A stretch of 64,000 bases of DNA from an uncultured Prevotella sp. (GCA_900317685.1 ONHQ01000006.1:1-64000); one strand, 5' to 3'. Numbered from the stretch's first letter, positions 42,670 through 52,103 are shown. Numbers and translations are program-made. Notes: a model not told the origin generated them from the sequence alone.

Positions 42670-43962
42670 GTGGACAACAAGAAATTTGGAAACATATTCA
42701 AGGGTGACAAAGTCATCTGGATGGTGTTTTTCTTCCTTTGTCTCATCAGCATCGTAGAGGTATTTTCGGCCTCTTCCGAGCTGACCTACAAAGGAGGAAG
42801 CTATGCCGCGCCTATCATCAAACACATCGGCCTGCTGGGTGTCGGTGTGTTTCTGGCTATTGTCACGCTTAACATCAAATGCAAGTACTTCAAGTTCTTC
42901 ACGCCATTCGTGCTGATCATCGCTGTGTCGACGCTCTTTTGGGTAGACTTCGCCGGTCACTCCACCAACGACGCACAGCGATGGCTCTCGATCTTTGGCA
43001 TACAGTTCCAGCCCTCTGAAATTGGTAAAGGCGCGTTAGTGCTTGCAACGGCTCAGGTGCTGAGTGCCATGCAGACTGAGCGTGGCGCCGACCGCCATGC
43101 AATGCCCTATATCCTTGTGGTTTGTGCCTTTATCATTCCATTCATCATGGTGGAGAATCTCTCCACGGCCGCACTGCTGTGTTCCGTCATCTTCTTCATG
43201 ATGATCATTGGACGGGTACCTGTTCAACAGCTTGGCAAACTCGTCGGAAGCGTCGCGCTGGTCATCGTCTTGGTGGTTGCGACGGTTATGATCTTCGGAC
43301 ACGACAACGAAGAAGCCTCTCCTGAAGGACAGCTCACGGAACAAGTAGACGGCAAACAACCGGAGAAAGCCAAGAGCGGAGGCATGCTTCACCGACTCGA
43401 CACGTGGAAATCGCGTATCGACAAGTTCAGCAACCACGAAGAGATACCGCCAGAAAAAGTAGACCTCGACAAAGACGCTCAGACAGCCCACGCCAATATC
43501 GCCATTGCTTCCAGCAACATCATCGGTAAGGGACCGGGCAACTCTGTGGAGCGCGACTTCCTATCTCAGGCCTTCTCCGACTTCATCTATGCCATCATCA
43601 TCGAAGAGTTAGGCATAGAGGGCGCAGCGTTTGTGGCGATGCTCTACATCATCCTGCTCTTCCGGACGGGCCGTATCGCCAGCCGATGCGAGAACAACTT
43701 CCCGGCCCTCCTCGCCATGGGACTCGCTCTGCTACTGGTCACGCAGGCACTGTTCAACATGTGTGTGGCTGTGGGACTCGTTCCTGTGACGGGTCAGCCA
43801 CTGCCGCTCATCAGTAAGGGTGGTACGTCCACGATCATCAACTGCATCTACATAGGTGTCATCCTCAGCGTCAGCCGTACAGCAAAAAAGAGACCTGAGC
43901 CTCAGCCGATGAAGGTTGCTGTCGACAACACGGCGGCCGATGATAAGGAAACAAATGTATAA
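42670..43962 (+). CDS. ftsW: Division septal peptidoglycan polymerase
   Basis: A 430-residue SEDS protein with about ten helices that polymerises lipid II into septal glycan strands with FtsI. Marks: QRWLSIFGIQFQPSEIGKGA (in part, near 102-120) and GLVPVTGQPLPLISKGGTS near 375-393. A hydrophilic loop of about 85 residues (roughly 205-285, with KSGGMLHRLDTWKSRIDKF) is larger than in E. coli. The start codon is GTG (42670), which fits the short frame and reading. Confidence 0.95.
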   Translation: MDNKKFGNIFKGDKVIWMVFFFLCLISIVEVFSASSELTYKGGSYAAPIIKHIGLLGVGVFLAIVTLNIKCKYFKFFTPFVLIIAVSTLFWVDFAGHSTNDAQRWLSIFGIQFQPSEIGKGALVLATAQVLSAMQTERGADRHAMPYILVVCAFIIPFIMVENLSTAALLCSVIFFMMIIGRVPVQQLGKLVGSVALVIVLVVATVMIFGHDNEEASPEGQLTEQVDGKQPEKAKSGGMLHRLDTWKSRIDKFSNHEEIPPEKVDLDKDAQTAHANIAIASSNIIGKGPGNSVERDFLSQAFSDFIYAIIIEELGIEGAAFVAMLYIILLFRTGRIASRCENNFPALLAMGLALLLVTQALFNMCVAVGLVPVTGQPLPLISKGGTSTIINCIYIGVILSVSRTAKKRPEPQPMKVAVDNTAADDKETNV

Positions 43963-44033
43963 TAAATAGTCATTTGGTACAGAAGAAACAAAATAAAGTA
44001 GAACAAAAATGATCAAAAGACATTTTTTTTGAT

Positions 44034-44041
44034 TACTTTTG
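44034..44041 (+). promoter_or_regulatory. Promoter -7 box ahead of murG
   Basis: TACTTTTG, 23 bases before the murG ATG, in an AT-rich 101-base gap. It would allow murG-to-yqeY expression separate from the first half of the cluster. Confidence 0.5.
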
Positions 44042-44063
44042 CGGAAAATAAGAAATAGGCGAC

Positions 44064-45176
44064 ATGGAGAAAGAATTAAGAGTCATCATCAGCGGCGGAG
44101 GCACAGGAGGCCATATCTTCCCTGCAGTCTCTATCGCCAATGCCATCAAAGCCAAATATCCCAGTGCCAAAATCCAGTTCGTGGGTGCTCTGGGACGCAT
44201 GGAGATGCAGCGGGTGCCCGCAGCAGGCTACGACATCAAAGGCTTGCCCATCTGCGGCTTCGACCGTAAGCATCTGCTGAAAAACATCGCTGTGCTCTTC
44301 AAGATCTGGAAGAGCGAACGGATGGCAAAGAAGATTGTCAAAGACTTCAAGCCGATGGTGGCTGTCGGAGTAGGCGGATACGCCAGCGGACCAACGCTGA
44401 ACGTATGTGCCAGCATGGGCATTCCATGCCTCATCCAAGAGCAGAACAGCTATGCCGGCGTCACAAACAAGCTGCTGGCGAAGAAGGCCAGCAAGATCTG
44501 CGTGGCGTATGAAGGCATGGAACGGTTCTTCCCGGCCGACAAAATCATCATGACGGGCAACCCGGTCCGACAGAATGTTGTGGATGCAACCATCTCCAAG
44601 GAAGACGCAAGAGTCAAGTTCGGTCTTGATCCCAACAAGAAGACGATTCTCCTCGTAGGCGGCAGTTTAGGAGCACGCACCATCAACGAAAGTATGCGAC
44701 AGCATCTCGACAAGGTGAAAAGCGCCGATGTGCAGTTCATCTGGCAGACCGGTAAGTACTACAACGCCGAGATGAACCAGGCCGTGAAGGACTTTGGTGA
44801 CATCCCCAACCTGAAAGTCCTCGACTTCATCAGCGACATGGGCGCTGCCTACCAGGCTGCCGACCTCGTCATCAGCCGTGCCGGAGCCAGCTCCATCAGT
44901 GAGTTCTGCCTCATCGGCAAAGCTGTCATTCTGGTACCAAGCCCCAACGTTGCCGAAGACCATCAGACCAAGAACGCCATGGCCCTCGTCGATAAAGACG
45001 CCGCCATCTATGTCAAAGATGCTGACGCACCCGACAAATTGCTCGACAAAGCCTTGGAGATCGTACACGACGACGCCAAACTCGCATCACTGACAGAAAA
45101 CATCAAGAAACTCGGACTGAAAGACTCCGCCGACGTCATTGCCAACGAAGTCGTCAAACTCGCCTGGGGAAAATAA
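44064..45176 (+). CDS. murG: UDP-GlcNAc--lipid I GlcNAc transferase
   Basis: A 370-residue GT28 enzyme turning lipid I into lipid II at the inner face of the membrane. SGGGTGGHIFPAVSIA at about 9-24 and GGSLGARTINE at about 197-207, with VISRAGASSISEF near 271-283, are the standard motifs. A short CACCTC hairpin (45202-45217) follows in the gap before murC. Confidence 0.97.
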   Translation: MEKELRVIISGGGTGGHIFPAVSIANAIKAKYPSAKIQFVGALGRMEMQRVPAAGYDIKGLPICGFDRKHLLKNIAVLFKIWKSERMAKKIVKDFKPMVAVGVGGYASGPTLNVCASMGIPCLIQEQNSYAGVTNKLLAKKASKICVAYEGMERFFPADKIIMTGNPVRQNVVDATISKEDARVKFGLDPNKKTILLVGGSLGARTINESMRQHLDKVKSADVQFIWQTGKYYNAEMNQAVKDFGDIPNLKVLDFISDMGAAYQAADLVISRAGASSISEFCLIGKAVILVPSPNVAEDHQTKNAMALVDKDAAIYVKDADAPDKLLDKALEIVHDDAKLASLTENIKKLGLKDSADVIANEVVKLAWGK

Positions 45177-45201
45177 ATTAAACGCTTCGGAAGAGACTGC
45201 G

Positions 45202-45217
45202 CACCTCGCAAGAGGTG
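45202..45217. other. Intra-operon hairpin, murG-murC gap
   Basis: CACCTC (45202-45207) pairs with GAGGTG (45212-45217) around GCAA, a stable tetraloop. No T run. Confidence 0.7.
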
Positions 45218-45259
45218 ACTGCCATCCTTCCAGGATATGCAAATAACTCTTTAAATATC

Positions 45260-46642
45260 ATGGAACTCAAAGATATAAAAGCTGTATATTTCATTGGTGC
45301 CGGTGGCATTGGTATGAGTGCTCTGGCCCGTTACTTCATTCATAAAGGTCTCGTTGTGGCCGGTTACGACAAGACACCTTCTACGCTGACACAACAGCTC
45401 GAAAAGGAAGGCATGGTCATCCACTACAAAGAGAACGTCGACGAGATTCCCCACGCTTGCCGTGACAACAAGTCGTGTTTGGTCGTCTATACCCCGGCCA
45501 TTCCCGCTGAGCATCAGGAACTGCAATACTTCCGCAACAATGGTTTCGAAGTGCAGAAGCGTGCGCAGGTGCTCGGCATGCTGACACGTTCTCACAAAGG
45601 ACTTTGTGTCGCTGGCACACACGGCAAGACGACTACATCGACCATGTGCGCTCACATCATGCATCAGAGCCACGTCGACTGCAACGCCTTCTTAGGCGGT
45701 ATCTCGAAGAACTACGGCACCAACTATATCCTCTCCAAGACCAGCGACTATGTCGTCATTGAGGCCGATGAGTTCGACCGCTCCTTCCACTGGCTGCGTC
45801 CATGGATGAGTGTCATCACCGCCACCGATCCCGACCACCTCGACATCTATGGCACCAAAGAGGCATATCTTGAGAGTTTCCGTCACTACACCGAGCTGAT
45901 CCAACCCGGTGGCGCCCTCATCATCCACAAGAATCTGGAGATGAAACCCAACGTGCAGGAAGGCGTAAAGACTTATACCTATAGCCGCAATGAGGGAGAC
46001 TTCCATGCTGAAAACATCAAAATCGAGAATGGCAACATCACATTCGACTTCATCTCACCCGTGGAGAACGTCCCGAATGTGAAGCTCGGCCAGCCCATAC
46101 CTATTAATATAGAGAATGGCGTGGCTGCCATGGCGCTTGCCCAGCTCAATGGCTGCACGGCTGAGGAATTGCGCTACGGCATGAGCACATACCACGGTGT
46201 TGAGCGCCGCTTCGACTTCAAGATCAACAATGACCGTCACGTGCTGCTTTCCGACTATGCCCATCACCCCAAGGAGATCCTGCAAAGTGCCAAGAGTCTG
46301 CGCGAGCTCTACCAGGGCCGCAAGCTGACCGCCATCTTCCAGCCGCATCTCTACACCCGCACCCGTGACTTCTACAAGGACTTCGCTGATGCGCTGAGCC
46401 ATTTCGACGAGGTCATCCTCACCGAGATCTATCCGGCCCGCGAGGCTCCTATTCCCGGTGTCACGTCGCAGCTGATCTACGACAACCTCAAGCCCGGCGT
46501 AGAGAAGAGCATGATTCAGAAGGCCGATGTGCTCAATATGGTCAAGAGCCGCGACTTCGATGTGCTGATCATCTTAGGCGCCGGCGATCTCGACAACATG
46601 GTTCCACAGATCACACGTATTCTGGAAGACAAAAAGAAATAA
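45260..46642 (+). CDS. murC: UDP-MurNAc--L-alanine ligase
   Basis: A 460-residue Mur ligase adding L-alanine to UDP-MurNAc. FIGAGGIGMSALARY (about 10-24) and AGTHGKTTTSTM (about 118-129, ATP loop) are clear, with DYAHHPKEI near 331-339. The ATG at 45260 (MELKDIKA) is preferred over the longer frame, which would cover the upstream hairpin and unlikely residues. Unlike in many bacteria, ddl is not next to it. Confidence 0.96.
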   Translation: MELKDIKAVYFIGAGGIGMSALARYFIHKGLVVAGYDKTPSTLTQQLEKEGMVIHYKENVDEIPHACRDNKSCLVVYTPAIPAEHQELQYFRNNGFEVQKRAQVLGMLTRSHKGLCVAGTHGKTTTSTMCAHIMHQSHVDCNAFLGGISKNYGTNYILSKTSDYVVIEADEFDRSFHWLRPWMSVITATDPDHLDIYGTKEAYLESFRHYTELIQPGGALIIHKNLEMKPNVQEGVKTYTYSRNEGDFHAENIKIENGNITFDFISPVENVPNVKLGQPIPINIENGVAAMALAQLNGCTAEELRYGMSTYHGVERRFDFKINNDRHVLLSDYAHHPKEILQSAKSLRELYQGRKLTAIFQPHLYTRTRDFYKDFADALSHFDEVILTEIYPAREAPIPGVTSQLIYDNLKPGVEKSMIQKADVLNMVKSRDFDVLIILGAGDLDNMVPQITRILEDKKK

Positions 46643-46676
46643 GACATCCGGTGCGGGCATATCCCACACCGGTGTC
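46643..46676. other. Intra-operon hairpin, murC-ftsQ gap
   Basis: GACATCCGGTGCGGG (46643-46657) pairs with CCCACACCGGTGTC (46663-46676) with one bulge and one mismatch around a short loop. No T run; it lies directly after the murC stop. Confidence 0.7.
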
Positions 46677-46698
46677 ATCCTATACAGCTATCTGAACC

Positions 46699-47511
46699 AT
46701 GCGGATGAACCGAGGAAAAATCATTCTGGGCACTATCGACTTCATGCTGGCTGCCTATCTTGTCATCGCCTTCGTCGCCTTTGACAAGCCTGATCAGGAG
46801 AAGCAGATATGCACTCAGGTCAATATCGACATTGCCGACGAGGCCACCAACGGCTTCATCACGGCGAAGGAGATCAAGTACCGGCTGAAAGACAGCGGAC
46901 TCTACCCTTTGGGCAAACCTCTGTATACCGTCGATACACGCACCATCGAGGACATGCTGAAGCAAAGTCCTTTCGTGCAGTCGGCCCAATGCTACAAGAC
47001 ACAGGACGGACATGTATGCGTCACACTCACGCAGCGCATGCCCACACTGCGCATCAAGTCCGTCAATGGCGATGACTATTACTTGGACGACAACAACCGC
47101 ATCATGCCCAACTCGCACTACACGAGCGACTTGATCATCGCCACCGGCTACATCAACAAGTGGTTTGCCCGCAACTATGTGGCCTATGTGGGTGAGGCAT
47201 TGATGGCCAACGATTTTTGGAAGAACCAGATCGAGCAAATCAACATACTGCCTGACAAAGGCATTGAGCTCGTGCCGCGCGTCGGTGACCAGATCATCTA
47301 CATCGGTCAGCTGCCTGAGACCAACAGGCCCGACAAGCGCAAGCAACTGGTCACAGAATATATCAACCGCAAAATGGACCGGTTGGAGAAGTTCTACAAA
47401 TACGGACTCTCGCAAGCCGGATGGAACAAATACTCCTACATCAATGTGGAGTTTGACAACCAAATCATTTGCAAAAAGAGACAATACGAAAAAACGGAAG
47501 AACTGAATTGA
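46699..47511 (+). CDS. ftsQ: Cell division protein FtsQ
   Basis: A 270-residue protein with one N-terminal membrane helix (IDFMLAAYLVIAFVAF, about 13-28) and a periplasmic POTRA-like domain: YTVDTRTIEDMLKQSPFVQSA near 76-96 (in part). FtsQ links early and late division proteins. Position between murC and ftsA supports the call, since sequence similarity in this family is low. Met3 (46705) is an alternative start. Confidence 0.85.
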   Translation: MRMNRGKIILGTIDFMLAAYLVIAFVAFDKPDQEKQICTQVNIDIADEATNGFITAKEIKYRLKDSGLYPLGKPLYTVDTRTIEDMLKQSPFVQSAQCYKTQDGHVCVTLTQRMPTLRIKSVNGDDYYLDDNNRIMPNSHYTSDLIIATGYINKWFARNYVAYVGEALMANDFWKNQIEQINILPDKGIELVPRVGDQIIYIGQLPETNRPDKRKQLVTEYINRKMDRLEKFYKYGLSQAGWNKYSYINVEFDNQIICKKRQYEKTEELN

Positions 47512-47527
47512 TAATTACTATTTACGT

Positions 47528-48970
47528 ATGGCAGATTTTATAGTAGCAATAGAGCTGGGATCTTCAAAAATCACCGGCATTGCGGGGAAGAAGAACCTCG
47601 ACGGCAGCATTAAGGTCCTGGCTGTCGTAAAGGAAGACGCTACTTCATGCATTCGCAAAGGCGTGGTCAACAATATCGACAAAACAGTGCAAGCCCTGAG
47701 CAATGTGATCAAGAAGCTCGAGAACATTCTCAAGACTAAGATAGCACGTGTCTACGTTGGTGTTAATGGTCAATCGATACGCAGTGAGAAGAATATCATT
47801 GTCAAGCAATTGCCCGCTGATACCAAGGTGACGGTTGATATGGTCAACGGCCTGATGGATGCCAACCGCAGCATGCAATACCCCGACCAGGAGATCCTCG
47901 ACGCTGTCACACAAGAATACAAGGTCGACAACCAGCTCCAAGTCGACCCGACTGGCTTTATCTGCACCAGACTGGAGGGCAACTTCCTCAACATTCTCTG
48001 GCGCAAGTCCTTCTATCGCAATCTCAACCGCTGTTTCGAGAATGCCGGCATTGCCATCGCCGAGATGTATCTTTCTCCCCTGGCCCTCGCCGACGCAGTG
48101 CTCACCGATGCCGAGCGACGCGGTGGCTGTGTCCTCGTGGACTTAGGAGCTGAGACGACAACAGTTGCTGTCTACTATCGCGACATCCTACGCCACTTGG
48201 CTGTCATTCCCCTTGGCAGCAACAATATCACCAAAGACCTCACATCTCTGCAGATGGAGGACAAGACAGCGGAAGAGATGAAACTCAAATATGCCGCTGC
48301 TTACACCGACTCCAGCGAGATCGACATGGGCAAGACCTATCCCATTGACCACGACCGCAGCATCGACATGCCTAAGTTCGTGGAGATTGTAGAGGCTCGT
48401 GTGCAGGAGATCATCGAGAACGCATGGCACCAGGTACCCGACGAATACGTGGGCAAGCTTCTTGGCGGCATCGTCCTCACCGGTGGCGGATCCAACATGA
48501 AAGACATCGGCAAGGCCTTCAAGATCCTCACTCACACCGACAAGGTGAGAATAGCAGGCTCTGTCACGACAACTATCATATCCAAGAGCCCGGCCATCAC
48601 AGCCAAGGACGGCACGATGTGCACGGTCCTCGGACTGCTGGCCAAAGGCAACATGAACTGCGCAGGCAGCGAGATCAGCGATTCACTCTTCCAGAACGAG
48701 CAGCCCGCCAGTGACGTACCCGTACAGCCTATCACACACACAAATCTTGAAAACGGCAAGGGCATCATCAAGACCGAGGCTGAGAAGGCGGCCGAGGAGG
48801 CTGCCAAGCGCAAACAGGAGGAGGAAGAGGAGCGACGCAGACAGCAGGAAGCCGAAGAGGAAGAGGAGCGCCGGCGCAAGAAACGCGAGAACTCCTGGTT
48901 ACACAAAGCCGTCAACGGACTCAAGAGTTTTGGCCGTAGGATGGTAGAGGAAGAGGAAGACGAGAAATAA
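47528..48970 (+). CDS. ftsA: Cell division protein FtsA
   Basis: A 480-residue actin-like ATPase that tethers FtsZ to the membrane. AIELGSSKITGIAGK near 6-20 (phosphate 1), VLVDLGAETTTVAVY near 202-216 and VLTGGGSNMKDIGKAF near 316-331 are the actin-fold signatures. The C-terminus carries a highly charged stretch (about 415-460, runs of E, R, K, Q) before an amphipathic anchor WLHKAVNGLKSFGRR. Length is longer than E. coli FtsA (420), chiefly from this insertion. Confidence 0.95.
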   Translation: MADFIVAIELGSSKITGIAGKKNLDGSIKVLAVVKEDATSCIRKGVVNNIDKTVQALSNVIKKLENILKTKIARVYVGVNGQSIRSEKNIIVKQLPADTKVTVDMVNGLMDANRSMQYPDQEILDAVTQEYKVDNQLQVDPTGFICTRLEGNFLNILWRKSFYRNLNRCFENAGIAIAEMYLSPLALADAVLTDAERRGGCVLVDLGAETTTVAVYYRDILRHLAVIPLGSNNITKDLTSLQMEDKTAEEMKLKYAAAYTDSSEIDMGKTYPIDHDRSIDMPKFVEIVEARVQEIIENAWHQVPDEYVGKLLGGIVLTGGGSNMKDIGKAFKILTHTDKVRIAGSVTTTIISKSPAITAKDGTMCTVLGLLAKGNMNCAGSEISDSLFQNEQPASDVPVQPITHTNLENGKGIIKTEAEKAAEEAAKRKQEEEEERRRQQEAEEEEERRRKKRENSWLHKAVNGLKSFGRRMVEEEEDEK

Positions 48971-49003
48971 GACTCAACATGTTTACTTTAAAGACAGACC
49001 ACT

Positions 49004-50377
49004 ATGCCAGATAACAACAATAATATGGAAGGCCAGAAACCCTCCACACTCACGGAAAGCACCAAGCCTTCCATTCTCGATTTCGGCCAGCCTGACAAAG
49101 AGCAGAGCATCATCAAGGTCATCGGAGTCGGTGGTGGCGGTGGCAACGCCGTGAACCACATGTACCGTGAAGGCATCCACGACGTGTCGTTTGTGCTCTG
49201 CAACACCGACGCGCAGGCCCTGAACGACTCTCCCGTACCCGAGCACCTGCAGTTGGGTGCCGAAGGTCTTGGAGCCGGCAACCGCCCCGAGCGTGCCCGT
49301 CAAGCCGCTATGGAGAGCATCGACCAGATTAGAGCTATGCTCAACGACGGCACGAAAATGGCATTCATCACGGCCGGTATGGGTGGTGGAACAGGCACTG
49401 GTGCCGCTCCTGTCATCGCACAGGTGAGCAAGGAGATGGGCATCCTCACCGTGGGCATCGTCACCATACCCTTCCGTTTCGAGGGTCCCAAGAAGATCGA
49501 CCAGGCTCTCGACGGCGTCGAAGAGATGGCCAAGCATGTCGACGCTCTGCTCGTGATCAACAACGAGCGCCTGCGCGAGATCTATCCTGAGCTGACAGTT
49601 CTCGACGCTTTTGGCAAGGCTGACGATACGCTAAGCGTTGCTGCCAAGAGCATCGCCGAGATCATCACCATCCACGGACTCATCAATCTCGACTTCAACG
49701 ACGTGAAGACGGTCCTCAAGGACGGTGGCGTCGCCATCATGAGTACCGGTTACGGCGAGGGCGACGGACGTGTGAAGAAGGCCATCGACGACGCACTCAA
49801 CTCACCGTTGCTCAACGACAACGATGTCTTCAACTCCAAGAAAATCCTGCTCTCCATCGCTTTCTCCAACGAGAAGAACGACAACCAGGGCCTGATGATG
49901 GAGGAGATGAACGATGTCAACGACTTCATGGCGAAGTTCGGCGACGACTTCGAGATCAAGTGGGGACTGGCCACAGACCCCGAACTCGGCAAGAAGGTCA
50001 AAGTCACCATCCTCGCTACCGGTTTCGGTGTGGAGGATGTGGAGCCCAAGGACCGCCGCGAGCGCCGCACACAAGAGGAAGCCAACCGCATCGCACAGGA
50101 AGAAGAGATCGCAGCCGAAAAGGCCGACCGACGCAACCGCTACTATGGCAAGGATGGCAAGAACCCGATGATGAAGCACCGTCCTCACGTCTACATCTTC
50201 ACACCCGACACACTCGACAACGAGGATGTCATTCTCGCTGTGGAGAACACGCCTACTTACAAGCGTACACGACAGATGCTCGACGACATCCGCAACACGG
50301 GCTCCGGACATAAGGACGACAAGCCCGCCACTGACGAGCAGAGCGACACCGTGCCCGGCATCATCAGCTTCGCATAA
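49004..50377 (+). CDS. ftsZ: Cell division protein FtsZ
   Basis: A 457-residue tubulin-like GTPase forming the division ring. GGGTGTGAAPVIAQVSK near 126-142 is the tubulin signature and VGGGGGNAVNHMY near 44-56 starts the nucleotide fold. The C-terminal part after about 350 is a charged linker (DRRERRTQEEANRIAQEEE, in part), and the last residues VPGIISFA resemble but shorten the conserved FtsZ tail that binds FtsA. It lies 33 bases after ftsA. Confidence 0.97.
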   Translation: MPDNNNNMEGQKPSTLTESTKPSILDFGQPDKEQSIIKVIGVGGGGGNAVNHMYREGIHDVSFVLCNTDAQALNDSPVPEHLQLGAEGLGAGNRPERARQAAMESIDQIRAMLNDGTKMAFITAGMGGGTGTGAAPVIAQVSKEMGILTVGIVTIPFRFEGPKKIDQALDGVEEMAKHVDALLVINNERLREIYPELTVLDAFGKADDTLSVAAKSIAEIITIHGLINLDFNDVKTVLKDGGVAIMSTGYGEGDGRVKKAIDDALNSPLLNDNDVFNSKKILLSIAFSNEKNDNQGLMMEEMNDVNDFMAKFGDDFEIKWGLATDPELGKKVKVTILATGFGVEDVEPKDRRERRTQEEANRIAQEEEIAAEKADRRNRYYGKDGKNPMMKHRPHVYIFTPDTLDNEDVILAVENTPTYKRTRQMLDDIRNTGSGHKDDKPATDEQSDTVPGIISFA

Positions 50378-50383
50378 CACAGC

Positions 50384-50399
50384 GGCGGTCTATGCCGCC
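50384..50399. other. Intra-operon hairpin, ftsZ-yqeY gap
   Basis: GGCGG (50384-50388) pairs with CCGCC (50395-50399) around a six-base loop just after the ftsZ stop. No T run. Confidence 0.6.
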
Positions 50400-50430
50400 A
50401 ACAACAAGGATTTAAAAACAACAAAGAGAT

Positions 50431-50883
50431 ATGGCAAATCTATTTGATCAGGTCAGCAGTGACATCCGCACAGCCATGAAGGCGCGCGACAAGGTGCGTC
50501 TGGAAGCACTGCGCAACATTAAGAAATACTTCATCGAGGCCAAGACGGCTCCCGGTGCCAACGACACCTTGGAGGACGCAACCGCTCTGAAGATTCTGCA
50601 AAAGCTCGCCAAGCAGGGCGAGGAAAGCGCCGACACCTATGCAAAGGCCAAACGTCAGGATCTCGCCGACGTTGAGCTGGCACAGGTCGCCGTCATCAAG
50701 GAATACCTGCCAAAGCCGCTCACCGAGGAGGAAATCACCGCCCAGGTCAAGGACATCATCGCCCAGACAGGTGCACAAGACATGAAGGACATGGGCAAGG
50801 TGATGGGACAGGCCACCAAGCAGATGGCTGGCAAGGCCGACGGTAAGGTCATCTCCACCATCGTCCGCAAGCTCTTAGCATAA
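50431..50883 (+). CDS. GatB/YqeY-domain protein
   Basis: A 150-residue protein that is a single YqeY domain (helix bundle related to the tail of the tRNA amidotransferase subunit GatB). Typical stretches: KARDKVRLEALRNIKKYFIEA near 13-33 (in part) and YLPKPLTEEEI near 91-101. Its function in bacteria is not established; it follows ftsZ in many Bacteroidota. It is ended by the strong hairpin at 50928-50970. Confidence 0.9.
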   Translation: MANLFDQVSSDIRTAMKARDKVRLEALRNIKKYFIEAKTAPGANDTLEDATALKILQKLAKQGEESADTYAKAKRQDLADVELAQVAVIKEYLPKPLTEEEITAQVKDIIAQTGAQDMKDMGKVMGQATKQMAGKADGKVISTIVRKLLA

Positions 50884-50927
50884 CCTCCCGGTCCTCTGAC
50901 CGGCTGACATAGCAAACTTTAAACTTT

Positions 50928-50970
50928 GAAGTCTCCCATGTGGCACGTGCCGCATGGGAGACTTCTTTTT
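50928..50970. terminator. Terminator of the division cluster
   Basis: A 38-base near-perfect palindrome (GAAGTCTCCCATG at 50928-50940 with CATGGGAGACTTC at 50953-50965, and a GGCAC/GTGCC centre) followed by six T (50966-50971). It ends the division-cluster transcript and may also help stop recO's opposing transcription. Confidence 0.9.
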
Positions 50971-51174
50971 TGCCTGCCCTGCATCGTTCATGAACATTAA
51001 ACGCTGCTTTATCAAACAGCAACCATCATGTTCTGACCACAGAACGTTCATGAATGACGCATTCCAATCGAAATTCCTGGCGAATTATGGCCAGTCATGT
51101 GAAAAAGACATAGTATGAACGACACCAGCCTTTCTCTATGCCCCATCGTCAAAGCCTATGCTACACTACAAAAG

Positions 51175-51897
51175 TCAGAAGAGTTCCCTCAGCACCGGCA
51201 GCGATTTCATCTCCGGGAAGTTGGGGATATGCAGCCGATAAAAGGTCAGAATCGTGTCGACGCACTCGTTTCTCTCGACACTGCTCATGCGGAAAAACCT
51301 CATATTGTCGTAGTTCATCCTCATCAGCGTACCGATTTTCGCCGCATCCTCAGGGCGCAGATAGTCCGGGTGCAAGGGCTTTATAGGTGTGAACACGCCG
51401 TTGCGCAGATCAAACCAGTCGCCCTCAGCCATCTCCTCCAGGTTGGGAAAGAAGCCGATGAACCGCGACAGTCGCAGCATAAACACAAGATGGAAGTTGG
51501 CAAACTGCCCCACCACATTGTCGAGCCACGTCACGCTGCTCTCCACATAGTCATACAGCGGCTCATTGCATTGCTCGTCGCGCAGCGCGTAGGACAGGAA
51601 TTCCGCGATGAAGAGCCCTATCGCCAGCTTCTCGGGCTGAAAAGGAATTGAGAAGTAAGGCTGCGCCAGACGTATGTCGCGAAAGCGTTGCAGGCTGCGC
51701 GTGGGTCTGTCGTCATAGACAATCTCCAAGATCGTCAGCGGCTGAAACAGCTGTTGCCTGATCTTTCCCCGCCCATTTTTCGATACATGACAGATAAACG
51801 ACGCCCTTCCCTTCTCTCTTGAAAAGACGTCGACAATGATCTGAGAATCACCATATCGCACTGATCTGAGCACAATAGCCCGCGTTTTTGTTTCCAT
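51175..51897 (-). CDS. recO: DNA repair protein RecO
   Basis: A 240-residue protein that loads RecA at gaps together with RecR. The N-terminal OB fold reads KTRAIVLRSVRYGDSQIIVDVFSREKG (in part) and the body follows the family pattern, with no zinc-finger cysteines visible (they are often absent in Bacteroidota). The ATG at 51897 (METKTRA) is chosen, as the promoter core TATTTTTG is at 51905-51912, inside the longer open frame. The gap to yqeY (50884-51174) holds only the terminator and two GTTCATGAA words. Confidence 0.85.
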   Translation of the reverse strand: METKTRAIVLRSVRYGDSQIIVDVFSREKGRASFICHVSKNGRGKIRQQLFQPLTILEIVYDDRPTRSLQRFRDIRLAQPYFSIPFQPEKLAIGLFIAEFLSYALRDEQCNEPLYDYVESSVTWLDNVVGQFANFHLVFMLRLSRFIGFFPNLEEMAEGDWFDLRNGVFTPIKPLHPDYLRPEDAAKIGTLMRMNYDNMRFFRMSSVERNECVDTILTFYRLHIPNFPEMKSLPVLRELF

Positions 51898-51904
51898 ACA
51901 ACCG

Positions 51905-51912
51905 CAAAAATA
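51905..51912 (-). promoter_or_regulatory. recO promoter -7 box
   Basis: TATTTTTG on the minus strand, eight bases before the recO ATG; the message would be almost leaderless. Confidence 0.5.
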
Positions 51913-51975
51913 CGAAAAATCAAGCATTTAGAAAAAATTAATAAGAGAAAATTTGGTGACTCAAAGAAAAAGCCG

Positions 51976-51983
51976 TAACTTTG
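51976..51983 (+). promoter_or_regulatory. Promoter -7 box of tRNA-Glu (and probably rpsT)
   Basis: TAACTTTG, 19 bases before the tRNA's first base. Confidence 0.65.
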
Positions 51984-52001
51984 CACCCACGAAAATAAGA
52001 C

Positions 52002-52073
52002 GGTCCCTTCGTCTATCGGTTAGGACGAGAGATTTTCATTCTCTAAAGAGCAGTTCGACTCTGCTAGGGACTA
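52002..52073 (+). tRNA. tRNA-Glu (anticodon TTC)
   Basis: A 72-base cloverleaf: acceptor GGTCCCT pairs with AGGGACT (one G-T at the end), D arm around GTCTATCGGTTAGGAC, anticodon stem GAGAG/CTCTC with loop TTTTCAT containing TTC, and T arm GCAG-TTCGACT-CTGC. No CCA is encoded. It stands 30 bases before rpsT on the same strand with no further promoter, so both are probably on one transcript. Confidence 0.95.
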
Positions 52074-52103
52074 CAAACAGAAATAAAAAGTAGAAATTTA
52101 AAG

